Positions 1 to 8,815 of a DNA stretch of 54,427 nucleotides are shown here, piece after piece. Source of the stretch: an uncultured Clostridia bacterium (GTDB taxonomy: Bacteria; Bacillota; Clostridia; Lachnospirales; CAG-274); the NCBI GenBank assembly GCA_910579745.1, contig CAJTVH010000010.1, positions 25,187 through 79,613 on the forward strand, read 5' to 3'. Numbering within the stretch: position 1 is the stretch's first letter; every line of letters begins with the position of its first letter. Made by a program: the position numbers and the translations under genes. The notes under the pieces were generated by a model. It made no database searches. It was given only the letters and a program-made list of their open reading frames with translations, and was not told the DNA's origin.

Positions 1-13
1 GAGCTATCCCGCC
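1..13 (-). tRNA. Partial tRNA (5' end only), cut by the window edge
   Basis: Read on the minus strand these 13 nt are GGCGGGA, then TA, then GCTC: a 7-nt acceptor strand, the invariant-type U8/A9 pair and the start of a D stem. The same layout opens the three complete tRNAs next to it. Only 6 nt separate it from the 3' end of tRNA-Val, so it is the fourth gene of the same array. The anticodon lies outside the window, so the identity cannot be read. Confidence 0.6.
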
Positions 14-19
14 ATAAAA

Positions 20-92
20 TGGGAACAATAGGGCTCGAACCTATGACCCTCTGCTTGTAAGGCAGATGCTCTCCCAACTGAGCTATGCTCCC
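20..92 (-). tRNA. tRNA-Val (anticodon TAC)
   Basis: A 73-nt cloverleaf can be drawn on the minus strand. The acceptor stem is GGGAGCA/TGTTCCC with one G-T wobble and discriminator A. The anticodon stem TCTGC/GCAGA encloses a CTTACAA loop with anticodon TAC (valine), and the T arm carries GGTTCGAGCC. The 3' CCA is not encoded. It is third in a minus-strand array behind Phe and Lys. Confidence 0.95.
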
Positions 93-211
93 AAATAATT
101 ATCTACTAACACTCACAAAATATATTATACCACTTATTTATACCTGTGTCAATAGTTTTTTTGCTTTTATCTGCACTTTAACACTTTATAAGCTAATCTT
201 GTAAGTTTAAA

Positions 212-284
212 TGAGTCACTCGGGACTCGAACCCGAGACAACCGGATTAAAAGTCCGATGCTCTACCAGCTGAGCTAGTGACCC
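212..284 (-). tRNA. tRNA-Lys (anticodon TTT)
   Basis: A 73-nt cloverleaf on the minus strand. The acceptor stem is GGGTCAC/GTGACTC with discriminator A, the D arm contains AGCTCAGCTGGTAGAGC, the anticodon loop is CTTTTAA (TTT, lysine), and the T arm is GGGTTCGAGTCCC. CCA is not encoded. It lies 36 nt downstream of tRNA-Phe and about 120 nt upstream of tRNA-Val in the transcription direction. Confidence 0.95.
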
Positions 285-320
285 TCAAAGAAGCGCAAGG
301 CAATAAATATTTCCTTACAG

Positions 321-393
<73 letters not shown>

Positions 394-412
394 ATGTCAA
401 ACAACAGATATT

Positions 413-441
413 ATTATAATACACAAATATTTACTTGTCAA
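413..441 (-). promoter_or_regulatory. Promoter of the tRNA array
   Basis: On the minus strand there is a perfect TTGACA (441-436), a 17-nt spacer, and a perfect TATAAT (418-413). It points at tRNA-Phe, whose 5' end is about 20 nt downstream. This is a sigma-A type consensus promoter, as expected for stable RNA. Confidence 0.85.
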
Positions 442-884
442 TACATTTTTTTAAATTTTTCAAATTAATTGTAAATTGACTATATAATTAAACAAGATAA
501 AAATCATAGCGAATTAAAATAGTCAATTAACTTACAGCAATTCCATAATAGATAAGATTACATAAAAAATATTTTCTTAATATTTCTTTACGCTTTCAAC
601 GTTTAAAAAGACAAAACGCCTCTCGCTAAATAAGCACCTAACCTTATCAAAATTACTATATAAAAGAAACAATAAGGAATATGTTTGACTATATAAATTT
701 TCTCGTACCATTGATTATATCCTCAGATAAAAAAATTTTTTTAACAATATTTCAAAAACACTTTATTTATTCTCAAATTTGGGTTAATATATTAAGTAGA
801 GGAAATGTCGCTCCTTTATACCAGCGTAATTATAATACCGACAAAATACTCAGTAGAACTTTTTATAATTTAACGGAGGCATAT

Positions 885-3548
885 ATGTCCGATAAAATTT
901 TGATAATAGATGGAAACAGCATAATAAACAGAGCCTTTTACGGCGTACCTCTCCTTACTAATAAAAACGGTGAATTTACAAACGCGGTATACGGCTTTTT
1001 AAATATATTATTTAAACTTATTGACGATGAGAACCCTAAATTCGCCGCCGTCGCGTTTGACCTAAAAGCGCCTACTTTCAGGCACATTAAATACAAAGAC
1101 TATAAAGGTACAAGAAAAGGTATGCCAGATGAGCTCGCGGCACAAATGCCGATATTGAAAAACATTCTTCGTAAAATGAATATTAAAATATATGAAAAAG
1201 AAGGCTATGAGGCGGACGATATACTCGGAACAATAGCAAAAAAAACAGAGGCTGATGGACTTATCCCGATAGTTGTCTCCGGCGACCGCGATCTTTTACA
1301 AATCGCCACAAATACAATAAAAATAAGAATACCTAAGACAAAAGGCGGAAAAACGGAAATTGAAGATTATCTCTTAAAAGACGTAATCGAGCGTTACGGC
1401 GTGACGCCGGCAGAATTTATAGAGGTTAAAGCGTTGATGGGCGATACTTCTGATAATGTTCCCGGCGTTCCCAGTATAGGAGAAAAAACAGCGCTTAAAA
1501 TAATCTCTCAATACAAAACCGTTGAGAACGCTATAAAAAACGCTTCTAATATAAAACCTAAAAAGGCATCTGAAAACTTAGAATTGTATAAAGAACAGGC
1601 TATTTTAAGCAAAGAGCTTGTCACAATAATAACAAACGCTGAAATAAACTTTAATCTTGAGGAAACGAGACTTACAAATATTTTTAACGACGACGCTTAT
1701 TCTGAGATACGTCGCCTTGAGTTTAAAAGTATGTATCATCGTTTCAGCTTAAACGAGGTATCCTTTGAAAATAATGATGCTCCTAATTATACGCTTATTA
1801 CAAAAAAAGCTGAGGCTAAACAATTTTTTATAAATATAAATCCTTGGATTGAATACTCTTATCATATAGTTACAGATAAAATTGAAAACAATAAAATTAT
1901 AGGAATATCTTTTTCATGTGAGGAAGACAGGGGAACTTTCATATGTATAAACGACAATCTCTCGGAAAATGAGCTTTTTCATATGTCAAAAGACTTTTTT
2001 ACCGGAGAGAACCCTAAAATAGCCCACGACGCTAAAAAAGACATTCACATTCTCTCCCGCCATAACATACAGCTTAAAAATTTAATTTTTGACACAATGC
2101 TGGCTGGATACATTCTTGACTCCACAAGAGAAACATATAATTATGACGATATAGCGAAAAACTTTTTAAATGAAACGTATCTTTCGGAAGAGGAACTTCT
2201 GGGAAAAGGTAAAAACAGGATAAAAATTTCCTCCCTCTCCCCGGATGAATTTCTAAAATTTGTCTGTCAAAGTTCAGATATATCTTTTAGGGCGAAAAAT
2301 GTAATGGAGATAGAACTAAAAGAAAACGGACAGGAAGATCTCTATTTCAACATAGAGTTCCCTCTTATATTTGTTCTCGCTGATATGGAACTTACTGGGA
2401 TAAAAATCGACGGCGATAAACTTTCAGAATACAGTAGTGAGCTTTCTCAAAAAATTGATTTTCTTGTAAAAGAAATATATCGCCTCGCGGGAGAGGAATT
2501 TAATATAAACTCACCAAAACAGCTCGGAATAATACTGTTCGAAAAATTAGGCTATAAAGGCGGCAAAAAAACAAAAACTGGCTGGTCAACATCAGCGGAG
2601 GTTCTCGAAAACTTAAAAGGCGAACCCATAGTAGACAACGTGCTTGACTACCGAACATACTCAAAGTTAAAATCCACCTACGCCGACGGGCTTTTAAGCG
2701 TTACCGATGAAAAAACAAAAAGAATATACTCCACTTTCAATCAGGCTATAACGGCGACAGGCAGAATAAGCAGTACAGAACCTAACCTCCAAAATATCCC
2801 GATAAAAATAGAAGAAGGTAAAAAACTTCGAAAAGTTTTTGTTCCTGAAAAAGATTTTGTTTTTATAGACGGGGATTACTCACAGATTGAATTGAGAATA
2901 CTCGCCCATATAGCTGACGACGAAACATTGATTAACGCTTTCAAGGACGGCGCGGACATTCACCGACTAACAGCCTCCCAAGTATTCGGCGTGCCTTTCT
3001 CTGATGTAACGCCATTCCAAAGAAGCAGCGCTAAAGCGGTAAACTTCGGCATAATATATGGTATAAGCGCTTTCAGTTTAAGCCGTGATTTAAAAATAAC
3101 TAAAAAAGAAGCTGACTTCTATATTGAGAGCTATTTTAAAAAATACCCCAATATAAAAAAATATATGACAGACTCCGTGGCTGAGGCAAAAAAATACGGT
3201 TTTTCAAGAACACTTTATAATAGAAAAAGAAATATCCCTGAGCTTTCATCATCAAATTTCACACAAAGGTCTTTCGGCGAGAGGGTAGCTATGAATATGC
3301 CCATCCAGGGAACGGCGGCGGATATAATAAAAATAGCTATGCTGAAAGTATACGACAGATTAAAAAAAGAAAACCTGAAATCAAAACTTATTTTGCAGGT
3401 TCACGATGAGCTTTTAATCGAAGCGTACAAGGAAGAAAAAGAAACCATTAAAAAAATTTTAAAAGAAGAAATGGAAACGGCGGTTTCTCTGAAAGTCCCT
3501 CTCGATGTGGATATACATGAGGGAAGCGACTGGTATGAGGCAAAATAA
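885..3548 (+). CDS. polA: DNA polymerase I
   Basis: An 887-aa family A polymerase for Okazaki-fragment processing and repair. The frame stays open upstream to 681, but GGAGG at 875-879 selects the ATG at 885, which gives the normal N-terminus MSDKILIIDGNS. Order: 5'-3' exonuclease (about 1-290, EADD and GDTSDN motifs), a proofreading-like domain (about 295-480), polymerase (about 500-887). Motif A is DGDYSQIELR with catalytic Asp near 664, motif B is RSSAKAVNFGIIYG, and motif C is QVHDELL with Asp near 841. The DxE of exonuclease motif I is not visible where expected (VTDKIENN), so proofreading is probably lost, as in Bacillus Pol I. It is followed closely by coaE and SLT. Confidence 0.97.
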   Translation: MSDKILIIDGNSIINRAFYGVPLLTNKNGEFTNAVYGFLNILFKLIDDENPKFAAVAFDLKAPTFRHIKYKDYKGTRKGMPDELAAQMPILKNILRKMNIKIYEKEGYEADDILGTIAKKTEADGLIPIVVSGDRDLLQIATNTIKIRIPKTKGGKTEIEDYLLKDVIERYGVTPAEFIEVKALMGDTSDNVPGVPSIGEKTALKIISQYKTVENAIKNASNIKPKKASENLELYKEQAILSKELVTIITNAEINFNLEETRLTNIFNDDAYSEIRRLEFKSMYHRFSLNEVSFENNDAPNYTLITKKAEAKQFFININPWIEYSYHIVTDKIENNKIIGISFSCEEDRGTFICINDNLSENELFHMSKDFFTGENPKIAHDAKKDIHILSRHNIQLKNLIFDTMLAGYILDSTRETYNYDDIAKNFLNETYLSEEELLGKGKNRIKISSLSPDEFLKFVCQSSDISFRAKNVMEIELKENGQEDLYFNIEFPLIFVLADMELTGIKIDGDKLSEYSSELSQKIDFLVKEIYRLAGEEFNINSPKQLGIILFEKLGYKGGKKTKTGWSTSAEVLENLKGEPIVDNVLDYRTYSKLKSTYADGLLSVTDEKTKRIYSTFNQAITATGRISSTEPNLQNIPIKIEEGKKLRKVFVPEKDFVFIDGDYSQIELRILAHIADDETLINAFKDGADIHRLTASQVFGVPFSDVTPFQRSSAKAVNFGIIYGISAFSLSRDLKITKKEADFYIESYFKKYPNIKKYMTDSVAEAKKYGFSRTLYNRKRNIPELSSSNFTQRSFGERVAMNMPIQGTAADIIKIAMLKVYDRLKKENLKSKLILQVHDELLIEAYKEEKETIKKILKEEMETAVSLKVPLDVDIHEGSDWYEAK

Positions 3549-3566
3549 GGTTTGGTGTGTAAAATC

Positions 3567-4160
3567 ATGAAAATAATAGGATTAACAGGAAAATCAGGGA
3601 GCGGGAAAAGTTCCGTCTGCTCCATTCTTTCCGAACACGGCGGATATATAATAAATTCTGACAAAATCGCCCATAAAAATATGAGAAAAGGGTCGGTGGC
3701 GTACAATGCTATAAAAGACGCTTTCGGAGACGAGATTCTTTTTGATTCCGGTGAGATAGACCGAAAAAAACTTGGAAAAAAAGTATTTTCAGATCCGGAA
3801 AAATTAAAAATTTTAAACGAAATCAGCTTAAAACACATTCTGGAAAAAATATCCGAAGAAATAGACGACATATCAAAAAAAACAGATATATATAAGTTTA
3901 TAGTGATAGACGCCCCCCTTTTGATAGAGACAGGATTAAACTATATATCAGATGAGGTGTGGGTGATTCTTGCCGACGAGAATATACTTCTTGACAGAAT
4001 AATAAAACGTGATAAAATCGATTTTGAATACGCGAAAAACCGCCTTAAAAATCAAAGACCCCAAAAAGAACTTATGGCTTTCGCCGATGTTGTTATAGAA
4101 AACGGCGATATTTCCCAATCAGAACTAAAAAAGAGAGTTCTCAAACATTTGCCTAAATAA
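3567..4160 (+). CDS. coaE: Dephospho-CoA kinase
   Basis: A 197-aa kinase for the last step of coenzyme A synthesis, phosphorylating the 3'-OH of dephospho-CoA. The N-terminus MKIIGLTGKSGSGKSS carries the P-loop. Other family signatures are the DKIAH region, FVVIDAPLL-type strand (VIDAPLLIETG) and RLKNQ near the C-terminus. The frame extends upstream to TTG 3552 and GTG 3555, but family N-termini begin at the ATG at 3567, so I chose that. The gene starts 18 nt after the polA stop and is probably co-transcribed. Confidence 0.95.
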   Translation: MKIIGLTGKSGSGKSSVCSILSEHGGYIINSDKIAHKNMRKGSVAYNAIKDAFGDEILFDSGEIDRKKLGKKVFSDPEKLKILNEISLKHILEKISEEIDDISKKTDIYKFIVIDAPLLIETGLNYISDEVWVILADENILLDRIIKRDKIDFEYAKNRLKNQRPQKELMAFADVVIENGDISQSELKKRVLKHLPK

Positions 4161-4327
4161 ACACCCGTCCATTATGAGTATAGTATAAAACAAAAGCATG
4201 AATCCCTTTTAAAAGAATACAGACAACGTAAAAAATACTTTTATTTTTTATACGGATTTTTGTATAGCCAGCGAACTTGTTTATCCCTAAACTTGTTGAC
4301 CATAATAAAAAACAAGGAGATGCGTTA

Positions 4328-4900
4328 ATGAAAAATGTGCCGGAAAAAAGACATTTCCCATATGTAAAAACAATTATCATCTTTATTTTTATAATATTGT
4401 TCGTTATATGCTCGGTTTTATACCTATATCCCGTAAAATACTCGGAAATTATAAGCAAATACTCAAAAAAATATAATTTGCCCGAAGAGCTTATTTACGC
4501 CGTGATAAACACTGAAAGCGGCTTCGACAAAAACGAGGTCTCTCCAAAAGGCGCTAAAGGACTTATGCAGATTATGGAAAATACAGCTGATTGGGTAAAC
4601 TCAAAAGAAACTATCGAAAATTACGACTATAATAAAATATTTGACCCTGAGCTTAATATCCATATAGGATGCTGGTACCTGTCATGGCTAAAGGAAACAT
4701 ATAAGGACCATACTCTTATTTTAGCGGCTTACAACGCCGGAAGCGGCAATATATCCAAATGGCTCTCAGACGAGAAATACTCAAAAGATGGAAAAACACT
4801 GTCGGAAATTCCTTTTAAAGAAACAAGAGATTATGTGAAAAAAGTAAACTCATCAATGACGTTTTATAGATATATTTTAAAATTCCCTTTTATAAATTAA
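4328..4900 (+). CDS. Membrane-anchored lytic transglycosylase (SLT domain)
   Basis: A 190-aa protein that should cleave peptidoglycan outside the membrane. AAGGAGA at 4314-4320 selects the ATG at 4328 over an upstream TTG. Residues about 15-36 form one hydrophobic segment with a basic cytoplasmic side. An SLT/goose-lysozyme-like domain follows. Catalytic Glu is in NTESGF (about residue 63), then GLMQIM and the AAYNAGSGN motif. To my knowledge, polA-coaE-SLT is a recurrent order in Clostridia. An R1 hairpin repeat begins 31 nt after the stop. Confidence 0.92.
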   Translation: MKNVPEKRHFPYVKTIIIFIFIILFVICSVLYLYPVKYSEIISKYSKKYNLPEELIYAVINTESGFDKNEVSPKGAKGLMQIMENTADWVNSKETIENYDYNKIFDPELNIHIGCWYLSWLKETYKDHTLILAAYNAGSGNISKWLSDEKYSKDGKTLSEIPFKETRDYVKKVNSSMTFYRYILKFPFIN

Positions 4901-4931
4901 GACTATTATAATGATTTTCAAAATTTTCAGA

Positions 4932-5001
4932 GCGAAACAATAAAAAATTCCTTAAATATATCAGATTTTATTAAAGTTTACTTATGTTTTTATTGTTTCG
5001 C
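4932..5001. repeat. R1 hairpin repeat, copy 1 (3' of the SLT gene)
   Basis: The 15-nt perfect arms GCGAAACAATAAAAA (4932-4946) and their complement (4987-5001) flank about 40 nt of AT-rich loop. The same arm sequence recurs after several other genes in the window. The position, 31 nt behind a stop codon, suggests a terminator or 3'-end role. Confidence 0.8.
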
Positions 5002-5054
5002 CAAAGTAAATTAACGACTGAATAATTACAGCCGTAACCTATCGGAGGTTATAT

Positions 5055-6665
5055 ATGAAATTTTTTTTACCCGTTACACTAATTATTACAATGATATTTT
5101 TCTCCGGCTGTACAAACGGCGGAGAAAAGCACGAATACAACGTAGAGCCAGCGAACTTAAATGAAAATATCACGGAAAACGTAAGTGAGGACGAAACTAG
5201 TTCTGACAAGCCGGCTAATACATCTCCCGAATACGGCGGAACACTTAAATTATCAATGCGTGTGCCAAAATCTTTAAATCCTTTAATAAACGAGGATATA
5301 ACCGTTGATAAAATTTTAAAAATAATGTTTGAGCCTCTTTTTAAAAAAGATAAAACAGGAAAAATCATTCCAAATATAGCCGAAAGCTACTCTTTTTTAA
5401 ATGATACTCTGACAATAAAAATAAAAGATGGCTTAAAATGGCATAACGGAGGGACGATAACGGCAGCAGATGTTATTTTCTCACTAAACACAATAAAAGA
5501 GCGTGGTGATAAGTCACTGTATAAAGACGCTCTTTTAAATGTTTCATCATACTCAAATATCGGAAACACGATAACAATAAAACTTACAAAACCTTTTTAT
5601 TACTCTATATATAACCTGTGCTTTCCCGTTATATCGGCCGATTATTACAGCGGAAAAACAAGCTTTGACAGCGACGTTAATATGCGTCCGTTAGGAAGCG
5701 GAAGCTTTAAATTCTCATCCTATCAGCTGGCTCATGAGCTTATTTTGGAAAAATGCGAGGGAATAAACGGAAGCCCATATATAGATAAAATCTCAGCTTT
5801 AATAACCGACAACAGAGAAACAGACCTTTACGCTTTCGAGCAGTCCGTAACGGGGGCTATACAATCCGACGTAAGCGAATGGGGAAAATTCAGCGCGGGA
5901 AAAGAAATAAATATAACTGAATATGACACAAAGGACTTTGAGTTTTTAGGGTTTAATTTCAAAAACCCTCAGTTAGTCAATTTAAACCTGCGCCAGGCGA
6001 TTTCTTTAGCGGTTCCTTTAGATGAATTAACTGAAAACGTTTACTTAAATCACGGGGTAAAAAGTCATCTTCCTGTAAATCCCCATATGTGGTATTACTC
6101 AAAAGACATAACCCCTCCCGAATATAACCTTGAATCGGCATCGAAAATAATTGAAAACTCAGGATATACAAAAGATAAATTGAAATTCTCAATTCTCGTA
6201 AACTCGGAAAACAAATCAAGATGCGAGGCGGCGTCAATAATAGCCGACCGATTAAATCAAATAGGTTTTGACGTTACCGTAAATAAGCAAAACTTTGATG
6301 TTTATCAAAATCTCCTGAAGTCCGATAATTTTGATATGTTTATAGGAGGTGTTCGGCTTTCAAACCTTGGTGAACTGAAGCCTTTTCTATCAAGTGCCTC
6401 TATAACGGCCGGAATAAACTTATGCAATTACTCAAATACACAGGTTGATGCCCTTTTAGATAAATTAGAGACAGTCGGAAACGATGAGGACTTTAGATTA
6501 TCTCAGGAGGAACTTCAAAAATTTATAAACAGGGAAATTCCCTGCGTCGGTATTTGTTTTAAATACTCGGCGGTTTTAACTGATAAAAACATAAACGGCT
6601 TTAAAAATCCCACGGCGGATAATATATATAATGATATACAAAAATGGTATATATCGAAACACTGA
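5055..6665 (+). CDS. Extracellular solute-binding lipoprotein, family 5 (oligopeptide type)
   Basis: A 536-aa lipoprotein. The signal peptide MKFFLPVTLIITMIFFSGC ends in a lipobox with the modified Cys at 19, followed by an acidic linker to about residue 55. The rest is an SBP_bac_5 fold: YGGTLKLSMRVPKSLNPL, NIAESYSF, LKWHNGGTITAADVIFSL and PLGSGSFKF are typical of OppA/DppA-like receptors. RBS CGGAGG is at 5042-5047. No permease or ATPase gene lies beside it, so it either works with a transporter elsewhere or is a stand-alone binding or sensing lipoprotein. Ligand cannot be read from sequence. Confidence 0.9.
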   Translation: MKFFLPVTLIITMIFFSGCTNGGEKHEYNVEPANLNENITENVSEDETSSDKPANTSPEYGGTLKLSMRVPKSLNPLINEDITVDKILKIMFEPLFKKDKTGKIIPNIAESYSFLNDTLTIKIKDGLKWHNGGTITAADVIFSLNTIKERGDKSLYKDALLNVSSYSNIGNTITIKLTKPFYYSIYNLCFPVISADYYSGKTSFDSDVNMRPLGSGSFKFSSYQLAHELILEKCEGINGSPYIDKISALITDNRETDLYAFEQSVTGAIQSDVSEWGKFSAGKEINITEYDTKDFEFLGFNFKNPQLVNLNLRQAISLAVPLDELTENVYLNHGVKSHLPVNPHMWYYSKDITPPEYNLESASKIIENSGYTKDKLKFSILVNSENKSRCEAASIIADRLNQIGFDVTVNKQNFDVYQNLLKSDNFDMFIGGVRLSNLGELKPFLSSASITAGINLCNYSNTQVDALLDKLETVGNDEDFRLSQEELQKFINREIPCVGICFKYSAVLTDKNINGFKNPTADNIYNDIQKWYISKH

Positions 6666-6839
6666 TTATTGAACTTCTTATAAAACCCTAAATCTGTGAA
6701 ATAAGCAGGAATTTCATACTTAATATGGTAATATCGAAATCCATATTTAAACGCTTTTTTAAGGCTTCAAAACTTCTGTTATAAATTTTAAAGAATAAAA
6801 TTTTTTCAGTGTTTCCATATAATAAACGGAGGTAAATAA

Positions 6840-7781
6840 ATGGTCAGACAATGCTTTTTAACGGGAGAATTAATATTTTTCGCCGAGGAACGGGCAAGAA
6901 GACCGCAGAATTTTAAAAAATTACATGTAGCTTCGACTCCAAAGGAATTTTGCCCTTTCTGCCCTGAAAACAGTTCTATGACACCAAAAGAGGTTTTTTC
7001 AACTGAAGATAAAAAAATAAGGATTGTTCCCAATAAATATCCTTTTATATCAAGAAATGACCCAACCCATTATGGTATACACGATGTATTAATAGATACA
7101 GCGAATCACGAGGAAAGATTATATCAGTTTACGGACGAGCATATGGCGGAGGTAATAAAGTCAATAAGAGAACGTGTAAAAGTTTTGCAGAACGACAGTA
7201 AAACGGTATATATACAAACATTTAAAAACGACGGAATAGACGCCGGGGCGAGCCAGTCTCACTCTCATTGGCAAATAGCCTCGTTATCGGTTATTCCTCC
7301 TAAATATCAAAACGCGCTGAACGTTCTTCATAAATATTATGATGAAAAAGGCGGCTGCTATTTCTGCGGCTTAAAAGAAACACTTAAAAAGCAAATTATA
7401 GAAGAAAACGATAGTTTCATCGCTTATGTTCCCACAGACGCTAAATTTCCTTATGAAATGTACATAATACCTAAAAAACATATCTCAAATATTATAAGCT
7501 TTAACGATAAAGAAGCCGCCGATATGGGAAAATTAATAAGAAATTGTGTAAAAAGGCTCGCCTCATTATATCAAGGCATATCCTATAACATATGTTTCTT
7601 CAACTCGCCGAAAACATTGTCAGAAAGCGATTGTTTTGAGAAATACACTCACTTTCACATACAGATAATCCCAAGAATAGGGCATATGGCTGGATTTGAG
7701 TTCTCGACGGGATGTTATATAAATTCTGTCCTGCCTGAGAAATCCGCCGAGGTTCTGAAAGGAATTGATATAAAACAATGA
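6840..7781 (+). CDS. GalT-like (HIT-fold) hexose-1-phosphate nucleotidyltransferase
   Basis: A 313-aa protein of the galactose-1-phosphate uridylyltransferase/HIT superfamily. The N-terminal CPFCPEN and central CYFC look like metal-binding pairs. SHSHWQ (141-145 are H-S-H-W-Q) aligns with the GalT HxHxQ active site, whose second His is the nucleotide acceptor. A second HIT-like half has YEMYIIPKKHISN and HFHIQIIPR. RBS CGGAGGT precedes the ATG. The stop overlaps the ddl start by 4 nt, implying one transcript. It may be a true GalT or a related UDP/ADP-sugar enzyme. There is no galK or galE nearby. Confidence 0.8.
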   Translation: MVRQCFLTGELIFFAEERARRPQNFKKLHVASTPKEFCPFCPENSSMTPKEVFSTEDKKIRIVPNKYPFISRNDPTHYGIHDVLIDTANHEERLYQFTDEHMAEVIKSIRERVKVLQNDSKTVYIQTFKNDGIDAGASQSHSHWQIASLSVIPPKYQNALNVLHKYYDEKGGCYFCGLKETLKKQIIEENDSFIAYVPTDAKFPYEMYIIPKKHISNIISFNDKEAADMGKLIRNCVKRLASLYQGISYNICFFNSPKTLSESDCFEKYTHFHIQIIPRIGHMAGFEFSTGCYINSVLPEKSAEVLKGIDIKQ

Positions 7782-8707
7782 AAACAAAACTCGCCGTTTT
7801 AGCGGGGGGCGCTTCTTTCGAGAGGGAAATATCCCTCCGCTCCTCGGAAGAAATCGTAAAATATTTGGATAAAAAAAAATATGATATAAATACAATAATC
7901 GTGCCTAAAGAAAAAAGTGCCTCATGGGTAAAAAAACTTATTGAGTTCTCACCTGATTTGGTTATAAACCTTCTTCACGGAGGAGACGGGGAAAACGGCT
8001 CTGTTGCTGGTCTTTTAAACTGCCTTAACATTCCCTCCATTGGAAACGGCGTTCTTTCCGGAGCGATTTGTATGAACAAAAATATATGCAAGGCCGTTTT
8101 AAAAAACAGCGGCGTTCCAGTCTGTGAGGACGTTTTTATAAAAAAAGGGGATAGTATAACTGACTTTGAGGAAAAAATCAAGGAACTTGGCTTTCCCGTG
8201 ATAGTAAAACCCAATAACGGAGGCGGAAGCATAGGAATTTCCGTAGCGCGAAATATAGACGAAGCGAAATCTCTCGCTGAAAATATAATAAAAATCTACA
8301 ATGACGACGTTTTAATTGAAAAATTTATAAACGGAAAAGAAGTAACAATAGTCCTTATACAAAAAAACAACAAAACAGAGGTTATGCCGGTTTTGGATAT
8401 ATCCCCGAAAGGCGGTTTTTACGACTATAACTCTAAGTATATTGACGCTACGGCGGAAATAGGATTTTCAACCCTTCCGCTGTTCATTCGGGAAATGATT
8501 GAGGACATAGCTAAAAAAATTTTTAAATTATTTGAGTGTGAGGGTTTCTGCTATGTGGATTTAATCATAAAAGAAGAACAAGTTTACTTTATAGAGGTAA
8601 ACACAATCCCCGGATTCACAAAACACAGCATAATCATAAAAACCTTACAATCGCTAAACATGGACATAGGAAAATTTCTTGACGAGCTTATACAGAATGA
8701 GCTGTAA
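7778..8707 (+). CDS. ddl: D-alanine--D-alanine ligase
   Basis: A 309-aa ATP-grasp ligase that makes the D-Ala-D-Ala dipeptide for peptidoglycan precursors. Visible motifs: LLHGGDGENGSVAGLL at the N-terminal half, FPVIVKPNNGGGSIGIS (ATP-grasp), FYDYNSKY, and the C-terminal EVNTIPGFTKHS metal and substrate loop. The start codon overlaps the stop of the upstream GalT-like gene (ATGA) and has no clear RBS of its own, so translation is probably coupled. The length is normal for Ddl. Confidence 0.93.
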   Translation: MKTKLAVLAGGASFEREISLRSSEEIVKYLDKKKYDINTIIVPKEKSASWVKKLIEFSPDLVINLLHGGDGENGSVAGLLNCLNIPSIGNGVLSGAICMNKNICKAVLKNSGVPVCEDVFIKKGDSITDFEEKIKELGFPVIVKPNNGGGSIGISVARNIDEAKSLAENIIKIYNDDVLIEKFINGKEVTIVLIQKNNKTEVMPVLDISPKGGFYDYNSKYIDATAEIGFSTLPLFIREMIEDIAKKIFKLFECEGFCYVDLIIKEEQVYFIEVNTIPGFTKHSIIIKTLQSLNMDIGKFLDELIQNEL

Positions 8708-8723
8708 AAACGCCGCTGACGTA

Positions 8724-8794
8724 TATAATCGAAAACTAAACTTGTCCAAGATGAAATCATAATCTCTCCCCCCAAATAAATCTAGTTTTCGTAT
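8724..8794. promoter_or_regulatory. Possible promoter with flanking inverted repeat before pseI
   Basis: TATAAT at 8724-8729 overlaps the left arm of an inverted repeat, CGAAAACTA (8730-8738), with its complement TAGTTTTCG at 8783-8791, about 45 nt later. No good -35 box was found. This could be a regulated start for the pse genes or a weak hairpin in the ddl-pseI spacer. Confidence 0.3.
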
Positions 8795-8815
8795 AAAGTT
8801 AAGGAGAATAAAAAA

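Noticed and set aside
681..884. Upstream extension of the polA frame (68 extra residues)
   Set aside because: No RBS at 681. GGAGG precedes ATG 885, and the family N-terminus begins there. The extension is AT-rich spacer read in frame.
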